Positions 47,922 through 58,079 of a stretch of DNA of 64,000 nucleotides are shown piece by piece; position 1 is the stretch's first letter, and each line of letters starts with the position of its first letter. The DNA is from Cohnella ginsengisoli (GTDB lineage: Bacteria; Bacillota; Bacilli; Paenibacillales; Paenibacillaceae): positions 1,029,868-1,093,867 of the forward strand of contig NZ_JAPDHZ010000002.1 of assembly GCF_029525555.1 (NCBI RefSeq), read 5' to 3'. The notes under the pieces are model-generated. The model saw nothing but the letters and a program-made list of their open reading frames with translations. It ran no database searches and was not told the DNA's origin. The translations under genes and the position numbers were made by a program.

Positions 47922-49772
47922 TCAGCCTTCCGCGTAAGCCCGAATCGCCTCCGCGAAAGCCTCGCCGTACTTCTCGAGCTTCGCGTCGCCCACGCCTTTG
48001 ACGCGGCGCATCTCGTGCTCCGACGTGGGACGCAGCGCGCACATCTCCCGCAGCGTGGCGTCGCCGAAGATGATGAACGGCGGCACGCCTTCGCGCGTCG
48101 CGAGCGCCTTGCGGACCTCCCGGAGCCGCTCGAACAGCTCGGCGTCCGCCGGCGGCAAGGCCGACGCGCCGCCGCCCGCGCGCGAGCGGCTGCCCGTCCG
48201 CCCGCCGCTCTGTTGCGGCTCGATCCGCTGGAACACCTGCTCGCCCTCGCTCATGACGCCGCGGACCTTGGCCGCCAGCTGGACCACCGGATACTGGCTG
48301 TCCGTCAGCTTCAGATAGCCGTCGGCGACAAGCCCGTGGATCAGCTGCACGATTTCCTTTTCCGACAGGCTCCCGAGCCTGCCGTACCAAGGCAAGCTGT
48401 CGAACCCGAACTGCCGCACCTTGGCGTCGCTCGCGCCGCGCAGCACCTTGGCCGTCAGCGTGATGCCGAAGCGCTGCTTCATCGCCGATACGCAGGCGAA
48501 CACCAGCTTCGCCTGCTCGGTGACGTCGCGCAGCTCGCGCTCGTCGGTACAGCTGCTGCATCTGCCGCAAGGCTCGCCGCCGTCCTGGCCGAAGTACCGC
48601 ACGATCGACCGCTGCAGGCAATCCGACGTATGCGCGTATTCCACCATATCGTTCAGCAGCCGGTAGTCGTTCCGCTTGCGCTCTTCGTCCGCTTCGCTGC
48701 GCTCGATAAAAAACTTCTGCGTCACGACGTCCTGCGCGGAAAACAGCATGACGCACTCCCCGGGTTCGCCGTCGCGTCCCGCGCGTCCGGCTTCCTGGTA
48801 GTAGGCTTCCAGGTTTTTCGGCATATTGAAATGCACGACGTAGCGCACGTTGGACTTGTCGATGCCCATGCCGAACGCGTTGGTCGCCACGATCAGCTGC
48901 AGATCGTCGCGGATGAACGCCTCCTGGGTCCGCGCGCGTTCCTCCTCAGGCAGGCCCGCATGATACATGCCGGCCGGAAGTCCCAGCGAGGTCAGGAAGC
49001 CGGCGAGTCCCTCGACCTCCCGCCGCGTCGCCGCGTAGACGATGCCGGACTGCCCGGCACGCTCCCGGATGTAGCGGACGAGATAGTCCCGCTTGTCCGC
49101 GTTTTTGACGACGGAGAGCGACAGGTTCTCCCGTGCGTAGCCCGTGGTGACGCGGGCCGGCGAAGCCAGCTTGAGACGTTCGACGATGTCGTCCTTGACG
49201 ACGTCGGTCGCCGTCGCCGTGAAGGCGGCCATCACCGGACGCGGCTCGATATCCTGCAGCATGCGGGAGATCCCCATATAGCTCGGACGGAAGTCGTGCC
49301 CCCACTGCGAGACGCAGTGCGCCTCGTCGACGGCGACGAGCGGCACCTTGATGTGGCGCAGCATCCCGCGGAAGCGCTCCGACTCAAGCCGCTCGGGCGC
49401 GACGTACACGAGCTTGTAGTGTCCATAGTAAATATCCCGCAGCCGATCGTTCGTCTCCTTCGCCGAAAGCGTGCTGTTGATGAGCGTCGCCTCGATGCCC
49501 GCCGCGTTCAAAGCATCCACCTGGTCCTTCATGAGCGAGATCAACGGCGATACGACGATCGTCACGCCGGGCAGCAGGAGCGCCGGCACTTGATAGCAGA
49601 TCGACTTGCCCGCGCCGGTCGGCATGACGCCGAGCGCGTCCCGGCCGCTCAAGATCGCTTCGATCAGCTCCTCCTGTCCGCGCCGAAACGCGTCGTAGCC
49701 GAAGAAGCGCTTCAGCACGCTGCGCGCCTCCCCCATCGACCGGTCGATGTCCTTCTCTATCGTATCAGGCAT
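47922..49772 (-). CDS. recQ: ATP-dependent DNA helicase RecQ
   Basis: 3'-5' helicase in recombination repair and fork restart, 616 aa, intact. Motif I is MPTGAGKSICYQ, motif II DEAHCVSQWGHDFRPSY, and motif VI QEAGRAGRDGEPG. The RecQ-C zinc module has the cysteines of CGRCSSC and an upstream Cys in SDCLQRSIVRYFG. A winged helix follows and an HRDC domain closes the protein (VPPFIIFGDATLREM through KYGEAFAEAI). ATG 49772 follows GAGGAGG; an in-frame upstream ATG lacks a ribosome site. Confidence 0.96.
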   Translation of the reverse strand: MPDTIEKDIDRSMGEARSVLKRFFGYDAFRRGQEELIEAILSGRDALGVMPTGAGKSICYQVPALLLPGVTIVVSPLISLMKDQVDALNAAGIEATLINSTLSAKETNDRLRDIYYGHYKLVYVAPERLESERFRGMLRHIKVPLVAVDEAHCVSQWGHDFRPSYMGISRMLQDIEPRPVMAAFTATATDVVKDDIVERLKLASPARVTTGYARENLSLSVVKNADKRDYLVRYIRERAGQSGIVYAATRREVEGLAGFLTSLGLPAGMYHAGLPEEERARTQEAFIRDDLQLIVATNAFGMGIDKSNVRYVVHFNMPKNLEAYYQEAGRAGRDGEPGECVMLFSAQDVVTQKFFIERSEADEERKRNDYRLLNDMVEYAHTSDCLQRSIVRYFGQDGGEPCGRCSSCTDERELRDVTEQAKLVFACVSAMKQRFGITLTAKVLRGASDAKVRQFGFDSLPWYGRLGSLSEKEIVQLIHGLVADGYLKLTDSQYPVVQLAAKVRGVMSEGEQVFQRIEPQQSGGRTGSRSRAGGGASALPPADAELFERLREVRKALATREGVPPFIIFGDATLREMCALRPTSEHEMRRVKGVGDAKLEKYGEAFAEAIRAYAEG

Positions 49773-49902
49773 GTTGGTTCCTCCTCGTAATTCCGCGCGG
49801 AAGACTGCCGCGATGCAATCTCCGCAAAAACGCCTCGTCCGACGCGCCGCTATAGGACATACGGCGATAATCGGCACCGACGCTCGCTTACCGGCCTACC
49901 GT

Positions 49903-52288
49903 CTAAACTAGATAAGGCGACAGCTCGCCCGTATAGTAAATATGGAGCACATGGAGCGCCCGCGTGCTCACCGTATAAAGCAGCTTGCGGTGTCGTTCCT
50001 GTCCGTACCGCTCCGCCGAAGCGTCCCAGACGAGGACCGCGTCGAACTCGATGCCTTTTGACAAATACGAGGGCAGTACCGAAACGCCCTTGGGCAGGTT
50101 GGCCGAGCCGCCGCTGACGAGCGTCACCGGCACGTCTTCGCCGAGCTGCTCCTTCAGCAGCGAGCCGGCGTCGCCGGCTTCCTGCGCCGTCTTGGCGATG
50201 ACGCCGATCGTGGCGTGACCCGCCGCGAGCAGCGCCGTAACGTCCGCCGCCGCCAGCTCCGCGAGGTGCGCACCGTCCCTGCAGCGGATCAGGCAGGGCT
50301 CTTCGCCCTCGCGGTTGAACGGACGGATCCCTTCGGCATCCTCGGTCCGCAAAATCCGCTTCGACAGCTCGACGATCGGCTTCGTGGACCGATAGCTCGT
50401 CGTGAGCCGCCATACGGCCGTGTCGGACGGATCGGCGAGTCGCGTCCAGCCCCCGAAGCCGCCGCTGTCCTCTGCCTGCGCGTAGATCGCCTGGTTAAAA
50501 TCGCCCAGCACCGTCATCCGGGCGCGGGGAAACCTGCGTCGCAGGAACGCCGCCTGAAACGGCGAATAATCCTGCGCCTCGTCGACGAACAGATGCTTCA
50601 CCTCGCCTTCGACCTTGCGGAAGCCTTCGAGCGCCTCCATTAGATAGAGCAGCGGCGTCGCGTCCTCGTGATCCAGCTCCTTGCGGCCGAGCTTGTCCTC
50701 GACGCGCTGGGCCATCCAATCCCAGCCTTCCGGCAAGCGCCCGTCCGGCGCGCAGGCGGCGAACAACGATCGGCTGACGAACAACTGCTTGTAGGTGGCC
50801 GCAGCGTCCATGAACCGGAAACCCTTGACCGCCCGGCGCAGTGGCCCGATCGCATTTTCCGCCGCTTGCCGCAGCAACAGCTCCGTCATCTTGTCCTCGT
50901 CGTCGAACGCGCCCTCATGGAAGCCGCCCTGCCGCCTCACGCTCACGTAAGCCCGCTGAATATCCTCTTCCTCCATCAGCTCGGCGGCCTGTTCGACCCA
51001 AGGCTCCTTGAGCTGCGCGTCCACCCAAGCGGTCAGCCGCCCGTTCAGCCATCGGCGCAGCTTGGCCAGCCGGTCGCCGAAGCTGTCCTCCCCGTATTCG
51101 ACGTAGAACTGGCTGCTCATCTCTTCGGCGGACACGATCGTATCGCCCTTGAAGCGGAGCTGCCTGAAGACGACGCCTTCCCGCTTGAGGCGGTCCAAAT
51201 ACGCCGCAACCGTCTCGAAAAAATGCTCCGAGCCCTTGTACCGTACCGCGCGCGCCCGGGCTTCGCCCTCCGGCGTGCCCTCCGTCGCCGCAAGATCCTC
51301 GGTCTGCGCGAACAGGTCCTCCGCGTCGAAGCGTCTGCCGAGCCGCGCCTCGATCAGCTCGCGGAACGTCATCTGGCGCATGTTGGCTTCGCCCAGATCC
51401 GGCAGGACGCGGGAGATGTAGCCCTTGAACACCGGATTAGGCGAAAAGAGCACGATCTGCTCGGCCGTCAGGCTGTCCCGGTAGCGGTAAAGCAAATAGG
51501 CGACGCGCTGCAGCGCGGCTGAAGTCTTGCCGCTGCCCGCCGCGCCTTGAACGACGATCAGGCGGTGGCGCTCGTCGCGGATGATTCGGTTCTGCTCCTT
51601 CTGGATCGTGGCGACGATGCTCTTCATCGCCGTGTCGGATTTTTCGGACAGCACCGCCTGAAGGATATCGTCTCCGATCGTCTCGTCCGTGTCGAACATA
51701 TGCTTCAGCCGGCCGCCGCGAATGACGAACTGGCGCTTGAGCGTCAGCTCGCCCGCGATCTCTCCGCCCGGCGTCTCGTAGGACGCGGGACCCGGCTCGT
51801 GATCGTAAAACAGGCTCGAAACCGGCGCGCGCCAGTCATAAATATAGAACGTCTCTCCGTCTTCGCCGACGAGAGACGCTCTGCCGATATAGATGACCTC
51901 CGGCTCTGCAGTCTCGCTCGCAGCGCCTCCGGCGGCTCCCGCTGCCGGATCGGTCATTTCAGCGAAGTCGATCCGCGCGAAATAGGGATTGTCGTGCTGA
52001 CGCGCCAGCCGTTCGGCAGCTTCGGAAGCGACCCTGTGGCTCCGCTCGCGCTCCGCCAGCAGCTCGGCCTGCTGTACGATGCTGCTCCACGTCTCTCCGA
52101 GCTCCGTCTCGTCCGAGAAGTTGATCGCCAGATCGTCCCAGAATTCCTGGCGAATGCCGACGACGTCCCCCCCGCCGCTCGCCCTGCACGGACATTTCCT
52201 TCAGCAGCTTGCGGTCAATGACCCTGATCACCTCGGCGAGGCGCTCGGTCTCGCCGGTCCGTGCATCCGTCCGTTCCTGTTCAGACAC
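49903..52288 (-). CDS. helD: HelD-like UvrD-family helicase (RNA polymerase recycling factor; frame broken)
   Basis: 794 aa corrected. HelD removes stalled RNA polymerase from DNA and helps recycle it. The N-terminal coiled-coil arm is in the first 120 residues (EFWDDLAINFSDETELGETW). Walker A is VVQGAAGSGKTSAALQRVAY and the Walker B region is LFVDEAQDYSPFQ; WRAPVSSLFYDHEPGPASY upstream is characteristic of HelD. C7 at 52167-52173 breaks the frame near residue 40. The start is GTG 52288, eight bases after GGAGGA. The C-terminal helicase motif VLPSYLSKGIEFDAVLVWDA is intact. Confidence 0.9.
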
Positions 52289-52374
52289 CTGTCTTCTCCT
52301 CCGCATCGCATTCGTATCGTTATCCACTTGTTGTAACATGACCTAAAGTCCCGTGCAAGTAAGCCTATTCGCGG

Positions 52375-52414
52375 AAAAAATGCAAATCGCACGAACGGCG
52401 GACCGTCGTGCGAT
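52375..52414 (-). terminator. Terminator of the UvrC-like gene
   Basis: Minus strand AATCGCACGA and TCGTGCGATT pair across an 11-base loop and are followed by TTTGCATTTTTT. The stem starts at the stop codon itself. Confidence 0.8.
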
Positions 52415-53671
52415 TCAAGCTTTAGAGCGCTTCGTCTCCTCGAGATTGCGCCGGCACAGCCCGAGCAGGTCCCGCTTCATGCCGCGCTGCGGCACGGTGA
52501 TCCGCACCGCAGGCTGGCCCCGTCGCCGGAGCGCGGCGCGCAGCAAGCGGGCGTCTCCGATCTCGCTCGCGATGATCTCGTCGGGACGCGACAGCGTCTT
52601 GTACCGTTCCATCAGGAAGCGGTCGCATGCCGCCGCCCCCTCTTCCCCGCGCGACCAGGGGATGCATTCGAGACGGTGCAGCATCCCTTCGTGCAGTTGC
52701 GCGATGCAGACGTCGGTGTCGCCGAAGTAGACGGCCTCCTGCGTGCCGTCAGTCTCCGTATCGACGATCTGCCGCTCCGGCGTGCGCTCGAGGATCCGGA
52801 TATGGCGCAGCATATGCTCCGCCTTCTCGAAGGCGAGCCGCTCCGCGTACGCTTCCATCTGGCCGTACATCGCGCCGACGAGCCGCTCGCCGCCGCCGGC
52901 CAGCAGCCTGGCCGCCGCCCGCGCCGTCTCGCGATACTCCTCGTGCGAGATATGGCCGGCACAGACGCCGCTGCACTTGCCCAAGTGATACTCGAGGCAT
53001 GCCCGCTTGGGCAGCGTAGCGCAAGTACGGAGCTTGTAATGCTCCGTAACGAAGGCGATGACCGCCTCGCGGAACCGGCTGCTGACGAAGGGCCCGAACC
53101 GCTCGGCGGGCGGGTCCTCCGCGGAGAGAGCGGGAGATGGCTGTTGTCGCTTGGACAGGCTTGGCGCTGCGTCCCGCGCCTCCTTGCCGGCCGCCGCCTC
53201 TGCCCGAACGAGGCCAAGCCCGCCGACCTCCGCCGGGCCCCCCGACCTTCGCGCGAAGGCCGCCTCGCCGGTCTCCTCGCGCACCGCGCGCCTGTCGCGA
53301 TAATGCGCGATCAGTCTCGGCAAAGGCTCCCGGGTCAGCTGCAAGTACGCGTATCCGCTGTTGTCCTTTTTCAGCGCGCGGTTGTACGGAGGCTTGTGGA
53401 TCTTGATGAGATTGTTCTCCAGGACCAGGCTCTCGTGCTCGTTGTTCACGACGATGAAGCCGATCTCGGCGATCTCCGCGGTCAGGGCGGGAATCCGCCT
53501 GCGCTTGTCGGCCCCGTTGAAATAGGCGCGCAGCCTGTCGCGGATGCACTTGGACTTGCCGACGTACAGAATCCTGCCTTCGTTATTCTTCATGATGTAT
53601 ACGCCCGGCTGCTCCGGGTATCTGGCGGGTTCGAATAAGAATGCGGGCAATTTCGTTTTCCTCCCGAACAT
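52415..53671 (-). CDS. Short UvrC-like GIY-YIG nuclease lacking the C-terminal half
   Basis: 418 aa, intact frame. Residues 18-100 are a GIY-YIG domain (QPGVYIMKNNEGRILYVGKS, with LRAYFN and the metal Glu in NEHESLVLENNLIK). A cysteine-bearing region resembles the UvrC iron-sulfur site (CATLPKRACLEYHLGKCSGV), and a UVR-like helix follows (EAYAERLAFEKAEHMLRHIR). The protein stops where UvrC would enter its RNase-H-like endonuclease and HhH2 domains, so only the 3'-incision half could be active. It resembles Cho-like and other partial UvrC paralogues. ATG 53671 starts it; the gene diverges from the ECF sigma gene. Confidence 0.85.
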   Translation of the reverse strand: MFGRKTKLPAFLFEPARYPEQPGVYIMKNNEGRILYVGKSKCIRDRLRAYFNGADKRRRIPALTAEIAEIGFIVVNNEHESLVLENNLIKIHKPPYNRALKKDNSGYAYLQLTREPLPRLIAHYRDRRAVREETGEAAFARRSGGPAEVGGLGLVRAEAAAGKEARDAAPSLSKRQQPSPALSAEDPPAERFGPFVSSRFREAVIAFVTEHYKLRTCATLPKRACLEYHLGKCSGVCAGHISHEEYRETARAAARLLAGGGERLVGAMYGQMEAYAERLAFEKAEHMLRHIRILERTPERQIVDTETDGTQEAVYFGDTDVCIAQLHEGMLHRLECIPWSRGEEGAAACDRFLMERYKTLSRPDEIIASEIGDARLLRAALRRRGQPAVRITVPQRGMKRDLLGLCRRNLEETKRSKA

Positions 53672-53698
53672 ACATTCTATCTATTAGTCTAGCAAGTC

Positions 53699-53721
53699 GA
53701 ACGGTTTAACGCAATTACGTA
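53699..53721 (+). promoter_or_regulatory. Possible ECF-sigma autoregulated promoter
   Basis: GAAC (53699-53702) and CGTA (53718-53721) are 15 bases apart, similar to sigma-W-type sites (GAAAC, 16, CGTA). It lies 75 bases upstream of the ECF sigma gene, which could control itself here. The spacing is one short of the consensus. Confidence 0.45.
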
Positions 53722-53795
53722 AAACTCCCGATTATTTCCTTAAAAGAGTGAACCGATTGCCCGATTCGCTTGTCTATATGCCGAGGTGATCATTC

Positions 53796-54345
53796 GTGGA
53801 CAAAGAAGACCTGGCATACCGGGTCAACCCGGACCCGGCCATGTTGGGGGGAACTGATGGACCGGTACGGGCAGGATGTATGGAACTACGCTTACTTTAT
53901 CGTCAAGCATCGCGCGATGGCCGACGATATCGCCCAGGATACGTTTATTCAGGCATATCGCCATTTCTCCGGCTTCCGGCAAGAAGCGTCTGTAAAAACC
54001 TGGCTGCTGCGGATCGCGCGCAACGTCAGCTTCAACTACCGCAACGCCGCGTTTTTCCGCAAAGCATTGCTCATGGATATCGTCTCGCCGCGGCATCCCG
54101 GGCGGTCTGCGGAGCAGGATTATCTGGAGCGCGAGGCCGCGAGCGAGATCTGGCGGTGCGTGCTAGACCTACCCATGAAGCTTCGGGAGACGCTGGTGCT
54201 GCATGCGAAATACGAGCTGTCCGTCTCGGAGATCGCCGACCTGCAGCGGATTCCGGAAGGGACCGTCAAATCGCGATTGTTCGCGGCAAGGCGTCGCATG
54301 GCGTTTCTATTAAAGGAGGATTACGGATATGATCAAGCCTATTAA
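53796..54345 (+). CDS. ECF-type RNA polymerase sigma factor (frame broken)
   Basis: 182 aa corrected. Region 2 (about 20-85) has YFIVKHRAMADDIAQDTFIQ and FRQEASVKTWLLRIARN; region 4 (about 120-175) has LVLHAKYELSVSEIADLQRI and PEGTVKSRLFAARRRM. G6 at 53846-53851 breaks the frame at residue 18; with five G it reads PAMLGELMDRYGQDVWNY. GTG 53796 follows GAGGTGAT. It overlaps the downstream gene by 17 bases, the usual layout for a sigma/anti-sigma pair. Confidence 0.93.
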
Positions 54346-55113
54346 TCCGCAATGGTACGATGAGCTTAAGGGCGAGCCGCTGAAGGAAAGCAACTTTACG
54401 GATGCGCTTGCTGCCCGCATTATGGAAGGGGCGAACTTGCCAGAAAGCCGCAGACCGACATACCGCCGCATCGTGGCTGCGAGTCTGGCTGCCGCGGTTG
54501 TCGCATCGTGCGCGATCTTTTATGCGGGGCTCTCCGACTCTCAGTCCCATGTAATCGGAGACGCCCCCGGAACGAACGCGATCAGCTCGGCTATAGGCAC
54601 GTCGGACGGCCCGATCAAAGTCAAGTTCGGCTCCGGCATCTTAACCGACGGCCGTACCGAAGCGGAGGCATTCGATGAAGATCACCGCCGCGACCTGACG
54701 TGGGTCCAGCCAGACGAACATGCCAAGCTCCAGTTCTGGTCGGTTCGCTACGCGGATGACGCCTACAAATTCGGCGCCGACTACTATGACAAGGAAACCG
54801 GTTCCGAGGAATGGAACCTCCGGGCTTCCGCCAACTTCACGGATACCGCAGAGGAGTCCCGTCTTTCAAAAGCCGGATTGTCCGCGCACACCTTTGAACT
54901 CGAAGGATTTACCGTGATCGCGGGCCAATTCGGCGACGACATTTCTTCAGCAAGCCTTAAAAAAAGGGGACGGAACGCTGACGAATGCCGATATTACGCA
55001 AAACGCGGACGGCCGGTTCTGGTACGCGATCGTCGACGGCAGCCCGGAAGACTATATCCTGCAGACGCTCGATAAAAACGGGGGAGCTGCATACTGTCGC
55101 AGTGCCCTTTTAA
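54329..55113 (+). CDS. Candidate membrane anti-sigma factor (two frame breaks)
   Basis: 260 aa corrected. A short cytoplasmic N-terminus ([20 protein letters not shown]) with an amphipathic helix, one membrane segment at about 50-72 ([20 protein letters not shown]), and an extracytoplasmic domain of about 185 residues with [20 protein letters not shown]. Breaks are A7 54959-54965 and G5 55080-55084; corrected, the protein ends [17 protein letters not shown]. No zinc-binding HxxxCxxC anti-sigma motif is seen in the N-terminus, so the call rests on topology and overlap with the sigma gene. It could instead be an unrelated sensor regulated by the sigma factor. Confidence 0.7.
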
Positions 55114-55226
55114 GTAACCGTTCCCTCGACTTCACGAGGCCCCCCGCACAACCTCGTCAAGCCGCGCCGCCTCCCCGCATATACATGAGTATTCATGACA
55201 TGCCAATCGAGGGGGGAAACGCGCCC

Positions 55227-56628
55227 ATGTCCCATACGGAATATCAGCGCCAGCTAGAGTTGGCCATCGGAGAAATCACGGAGATCGCCCAGGGCTTCGG
55301 CCTCGACTTCTATCCGATGCGCTACGAGATTTGCCCGTCCGACATCATCTACACGTTCGGGGCGTACGGCATGCCGACGCGCTTCAGCCACTGGAGCTTC
55401 GGCAAAACCTTCAATAAAATGAAGCTGCAGTACGACCTCGGACTCAGCAAAATTTACGAGCTCGTCATTAATTCGAACCCCTGCTACGCTTTCCTGCTCG
55501 ACGGCAACTCGCTCATCCAGAACAAGCTGATCGTGGCGCACGTGCTCGCGCACTGCGATTTTTTCAAGAACAACGCCCGCTTCTCCACCTCCAACCGCGA
55601 CATGGTCGAGAGCATGTCCGCCACGGCCGAGCGGATTAGCCAGTACGAGCTTGAATACGGCAGCGAAGAGGTCGAGAAATTCCTCGATGCCGTGCTCGCG
55701 ATTCAAGAACACGTAGAACCCGGAGTCGTGCGCCCGCAAGGCCTCGACAAACGCCGTTATATGGAAGCGCAGCAGCGCGACCAAAAGCTCGGGCGCAAGC
55801 CCGCATCCGCCTCGCCCTACGACGATATCTGGCTGCTCGACGACGAAGAACGCGCGGAGCGCCTGCGGATACAGGAGCACAAGCCGGAGCTTCGCAAGTT
55901 TCCGCCGGAGCCCGAGAAGGACATCCTCTGGTTCATCCAGGAATACGCGCCTTTCCTGGAGGAGTGGCAGCGGGACATTCTGTCCATGCTCCGCGACGAG
56001 ATGCTGTACTTTTGGCCGCAGATCGAGACCAAGATCATGAACGAGGGCTGGGCGACCTTCTGGCATCAGCGCATCATTCGCGAGCTGAACCTCGACGCCG
56101 AGGAGACGATCGAATACGCCAAGCTGAACGCCTCCGTCGTCCAGCCGTCGCGCAGCTCCCTGAACCCCTACTACCTGGGTCTCAAGATGTTCGAGGATAT
56201 CGAGAAGCGGTTCGGACGCGAGACGATGTTCGAGGTGCGCGAGCTCGATTCGGATCCTTCGTTCATCCGCAATTACTTGACGAAGGAACTGACGGAGGAT
56301 CTGGATCTATACGTGTTCGAGAAAAAAGGCGCGGACTGGACGATCACCGACAAGGAATGGGAAAACGTCCGGGATCAGCTCGTGTATTCGAGGGTGAACG
56401 GGGGGATTTCCGTATCTGGTCGTGACCGACGGCGATTACCATCGCAACGGCGAGCTCTACGTCAGCCACCGGTACGAAGGCGTCGAGCTGGATGCCAAAT
56501 ATACCGAACGCACGCTCCCCTATATGGCAAGGCTCTGGGGCAAGACGGTTCACTTGGAGACGGTCGTCGACGGCAAGCCGATGCTGTACACCTGCGACGG
56601 CGGCAAGACGACGCGCAAAAACCTGTAA
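55227..56628 (+). CDS. spoVR: SpoVR family protein (frame broken)
   Basis: Needed for normal spore cortex in Bacillus; 466 aa corrected, the family's normal length. Blocks: [30 protein letters not shown] segment [47 protein letters not shown] and [17 protein letters not shown]6 at 56400-56405 breaks the frame; with five G it reads [23 protein letters not shown] 55227 follows GAGGGGGG. Monocistronic to the right, since the next gene starts after 86 bases with its own ribosome site. Confidence 0.95.
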
Positions 56629-56714
56629 GTTCGCCCCAAATTCGGAGAATCGTGCGTAGAACGGCGGCGTTTGGTTTAACTTACTCCTAGAAACCTTTGA
56701 AGGAGTGATACGAC

Positions 56715-57611
56715 ATGACGCCAACCAACCAGACGACCAGTCCGACCGAGACGCCGACGCGTCCGTCCCATGTCCCGCCGCAGCACCAGGACCAACAGCC
56801 CGGCATTCAGAGCGATATGTATCCGGCCCCCGAGGTCGAATCTCCGACATACAAAGCCGCGGGCAAGCTGCTCGGGAAGGTCGCGCTCATTACGGGCGGC
56901 GACAGCGGGATCGGCCGGTCCGTCGCCATCACGTTCGCCAAGGAAGGCGCCGACATCGCGTTCCTCTACCTCAGCGAGTACACCGACGCGCGCGAGACGC
57001 AGCGCCAAGTGGAGGCCGAAGGCCGCAAGTGCATCATTTTGGACGGCGACGTCGGCGACCCGGCTTTTTGCAAGCAGGCCGTCGATCAGACGGTGTCCCA
57101 GCTCGGCAAGCTCGACGTGCTTGTGAATAACGCCGCGGAGCAGCATCCGCAGAAGACGATCGAGGACATCACGCCGGAGCAGCTGGAGAAAACGTTCCGC
57201 ACCAACGTCTTCGGCATGTTCTACCTGACGCAGGCGGCGATGCCGCATCTGAAAAAAGGCGCCGCGATCATCAACACGACGTCGATCACCGCCTATCGCG
57301 GAAGCCCGGAGCTGCTCGATTACAGCTCGACCAAAGGCGCGATCGTCGCCTTCACCCGCTCGCTGTCGGGCAATGTCGTGGACAAGGGCATCCGCGTCAA
57401 TGCCGTCGCGCCGGGGCCGATCTGGACGCCGCTCATCCCTTCGACCTTCGACGAGCAAAAGGTGGCGAAGTTCGGCACCGACAGCCCGATGAAGCGTCCG
57501 GGGCAGCCCGACGAGCTCGCGCCGGCTTACGTCTACCTCGCGTGCGAGGATTCCTCTTACGTGACGGGACAAGTGCTGCACGTCAACGGCGGCACCGTCA
57601 TTAACGGCTAA
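56715..57611 (+). CDS. Short-chain dehydrogenase/reductase, general-stress type
   Basis: 298 aa, intact. The N-terminal 45 residues (TPTRPSHVPPQHQDQQPGIQ) are a polar extension typical of the YdaD/YhdF group of general stress oxidoreductases. NAD(P) motif TGGDSGIGRS, then NNAAEQHPQK, catalytic Ser in NTTSITAY and YSSTK. C-terminus SSYVTGQVLHVNGGTVING. ATG 56715 follows AAGGAG. Substrate unknown. Confidence 0.93.
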   Translation: MTPTNQTTSPTETPTRPSHVPPQHQDQQPGIQSDMYPAPEVESPTYKAAGKLLGKVALITGGDSGIGRSVAITFAKEGADIAFLYLSEYTDARETQRQVEAEGRKCIILDGDVGDPAFCKQAVDQTVSQLGKLDVLVNNAAEQHPQKTIEDITPEQLEKTFRTNVFGMFYLTQAAMPHLKKGAAIINTTSITAYRGSPELLDYSSTKGAIVAFTRSLSGNVVDKGIRVNAVAPGPIWTPLIPSTFDEQKVAKFGTDSPMKRPGQPDELAPAYVYLACEDSSYVTGQVLHVNGGTVING

Positions 57612-57613
57612 GC

Positions 57614-57658
57614 AAAAGCACCGCTTCGGGCGAATCGTTCGCCTGAAGCGGTGCTTTT
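57614..57658 (+). terminator. Terminator after the stress SDR
   Basis: AAAAGCACCGCTTCGGGCGAA pairs with TTCGCCTGAAGCGGTGCTTTT around TCG, a 21-bp stem with one mismatch. Its symmetric A/T ends would let it work in both directions. Confidence 0.88.
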
Positions 57659-57710
57659 CATTAATTATCATGGACGCGAGGGCGGCGATTCATCCACGCG
57701 CCGGTTTGTA

Positions 57711-58070
57711 GATTTGAATAGCGCGTTTTTGCCCTATTCCATGCGCGCCTGTGCCGCGATAGCGACGCGGCGCCCATGCGCAGATTAGAATAGCGCATTT
57801 TTGCGCTATTCCGTGCGCGCCTGTACCGCGATAGCGGCGCGCCGCCCACGCGAAGATTAGAATAGCGCATTTTTGCGCTATTCCGTGCGCGCCTGTGCCT
57901 TGATAGCGGCGCGTCGCCCACGCGAAGATTAGAATAGCGCATTTTTGCGCTATTCCGAGCGCGCCTGTGCCGCGATAGCGGCGCGCCGCCCACGCGAAGA
58001 TTAGAATAGCGCATTTTTGCGCTATTCCGTGCGCGCCTGTGCCGCGATGGCGGCGCGTCGCCCACGCGAA
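57711..58070. repeat. Five 72-bp tandem repeats, each with a perfect hairpin
   Basis: Units begin at 57711, 57783, 57855, 57927 and 57999, exactly 72 bases apart. Units 2-5 contain GAATAGCGCA-TTTT-TGCGCTATTC, a perfect 10-bp stem with a 4-base loop; unit 1 is diverged there. Because 72 is divisible by 3, two long frames on the minus strand look like a 24-residue repeat protein, but they have no ribosome site and share codons in two frames, so I reject them. Confidence 0.92.
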
Positions 58071-58079
58071 GGTAGCGTC

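Noticed and set aside
55140..55226. Sporulation sigma-E promoter ahead of spoVR
   Set aside because: A CATATACAT stretch resembles a -10 element, but no convincing -35 is at the right distance.
57711..58070. CRISPR array
   Set aside because: The copies are contiguous and near identical with no variable spacers, and no cas genes are present.
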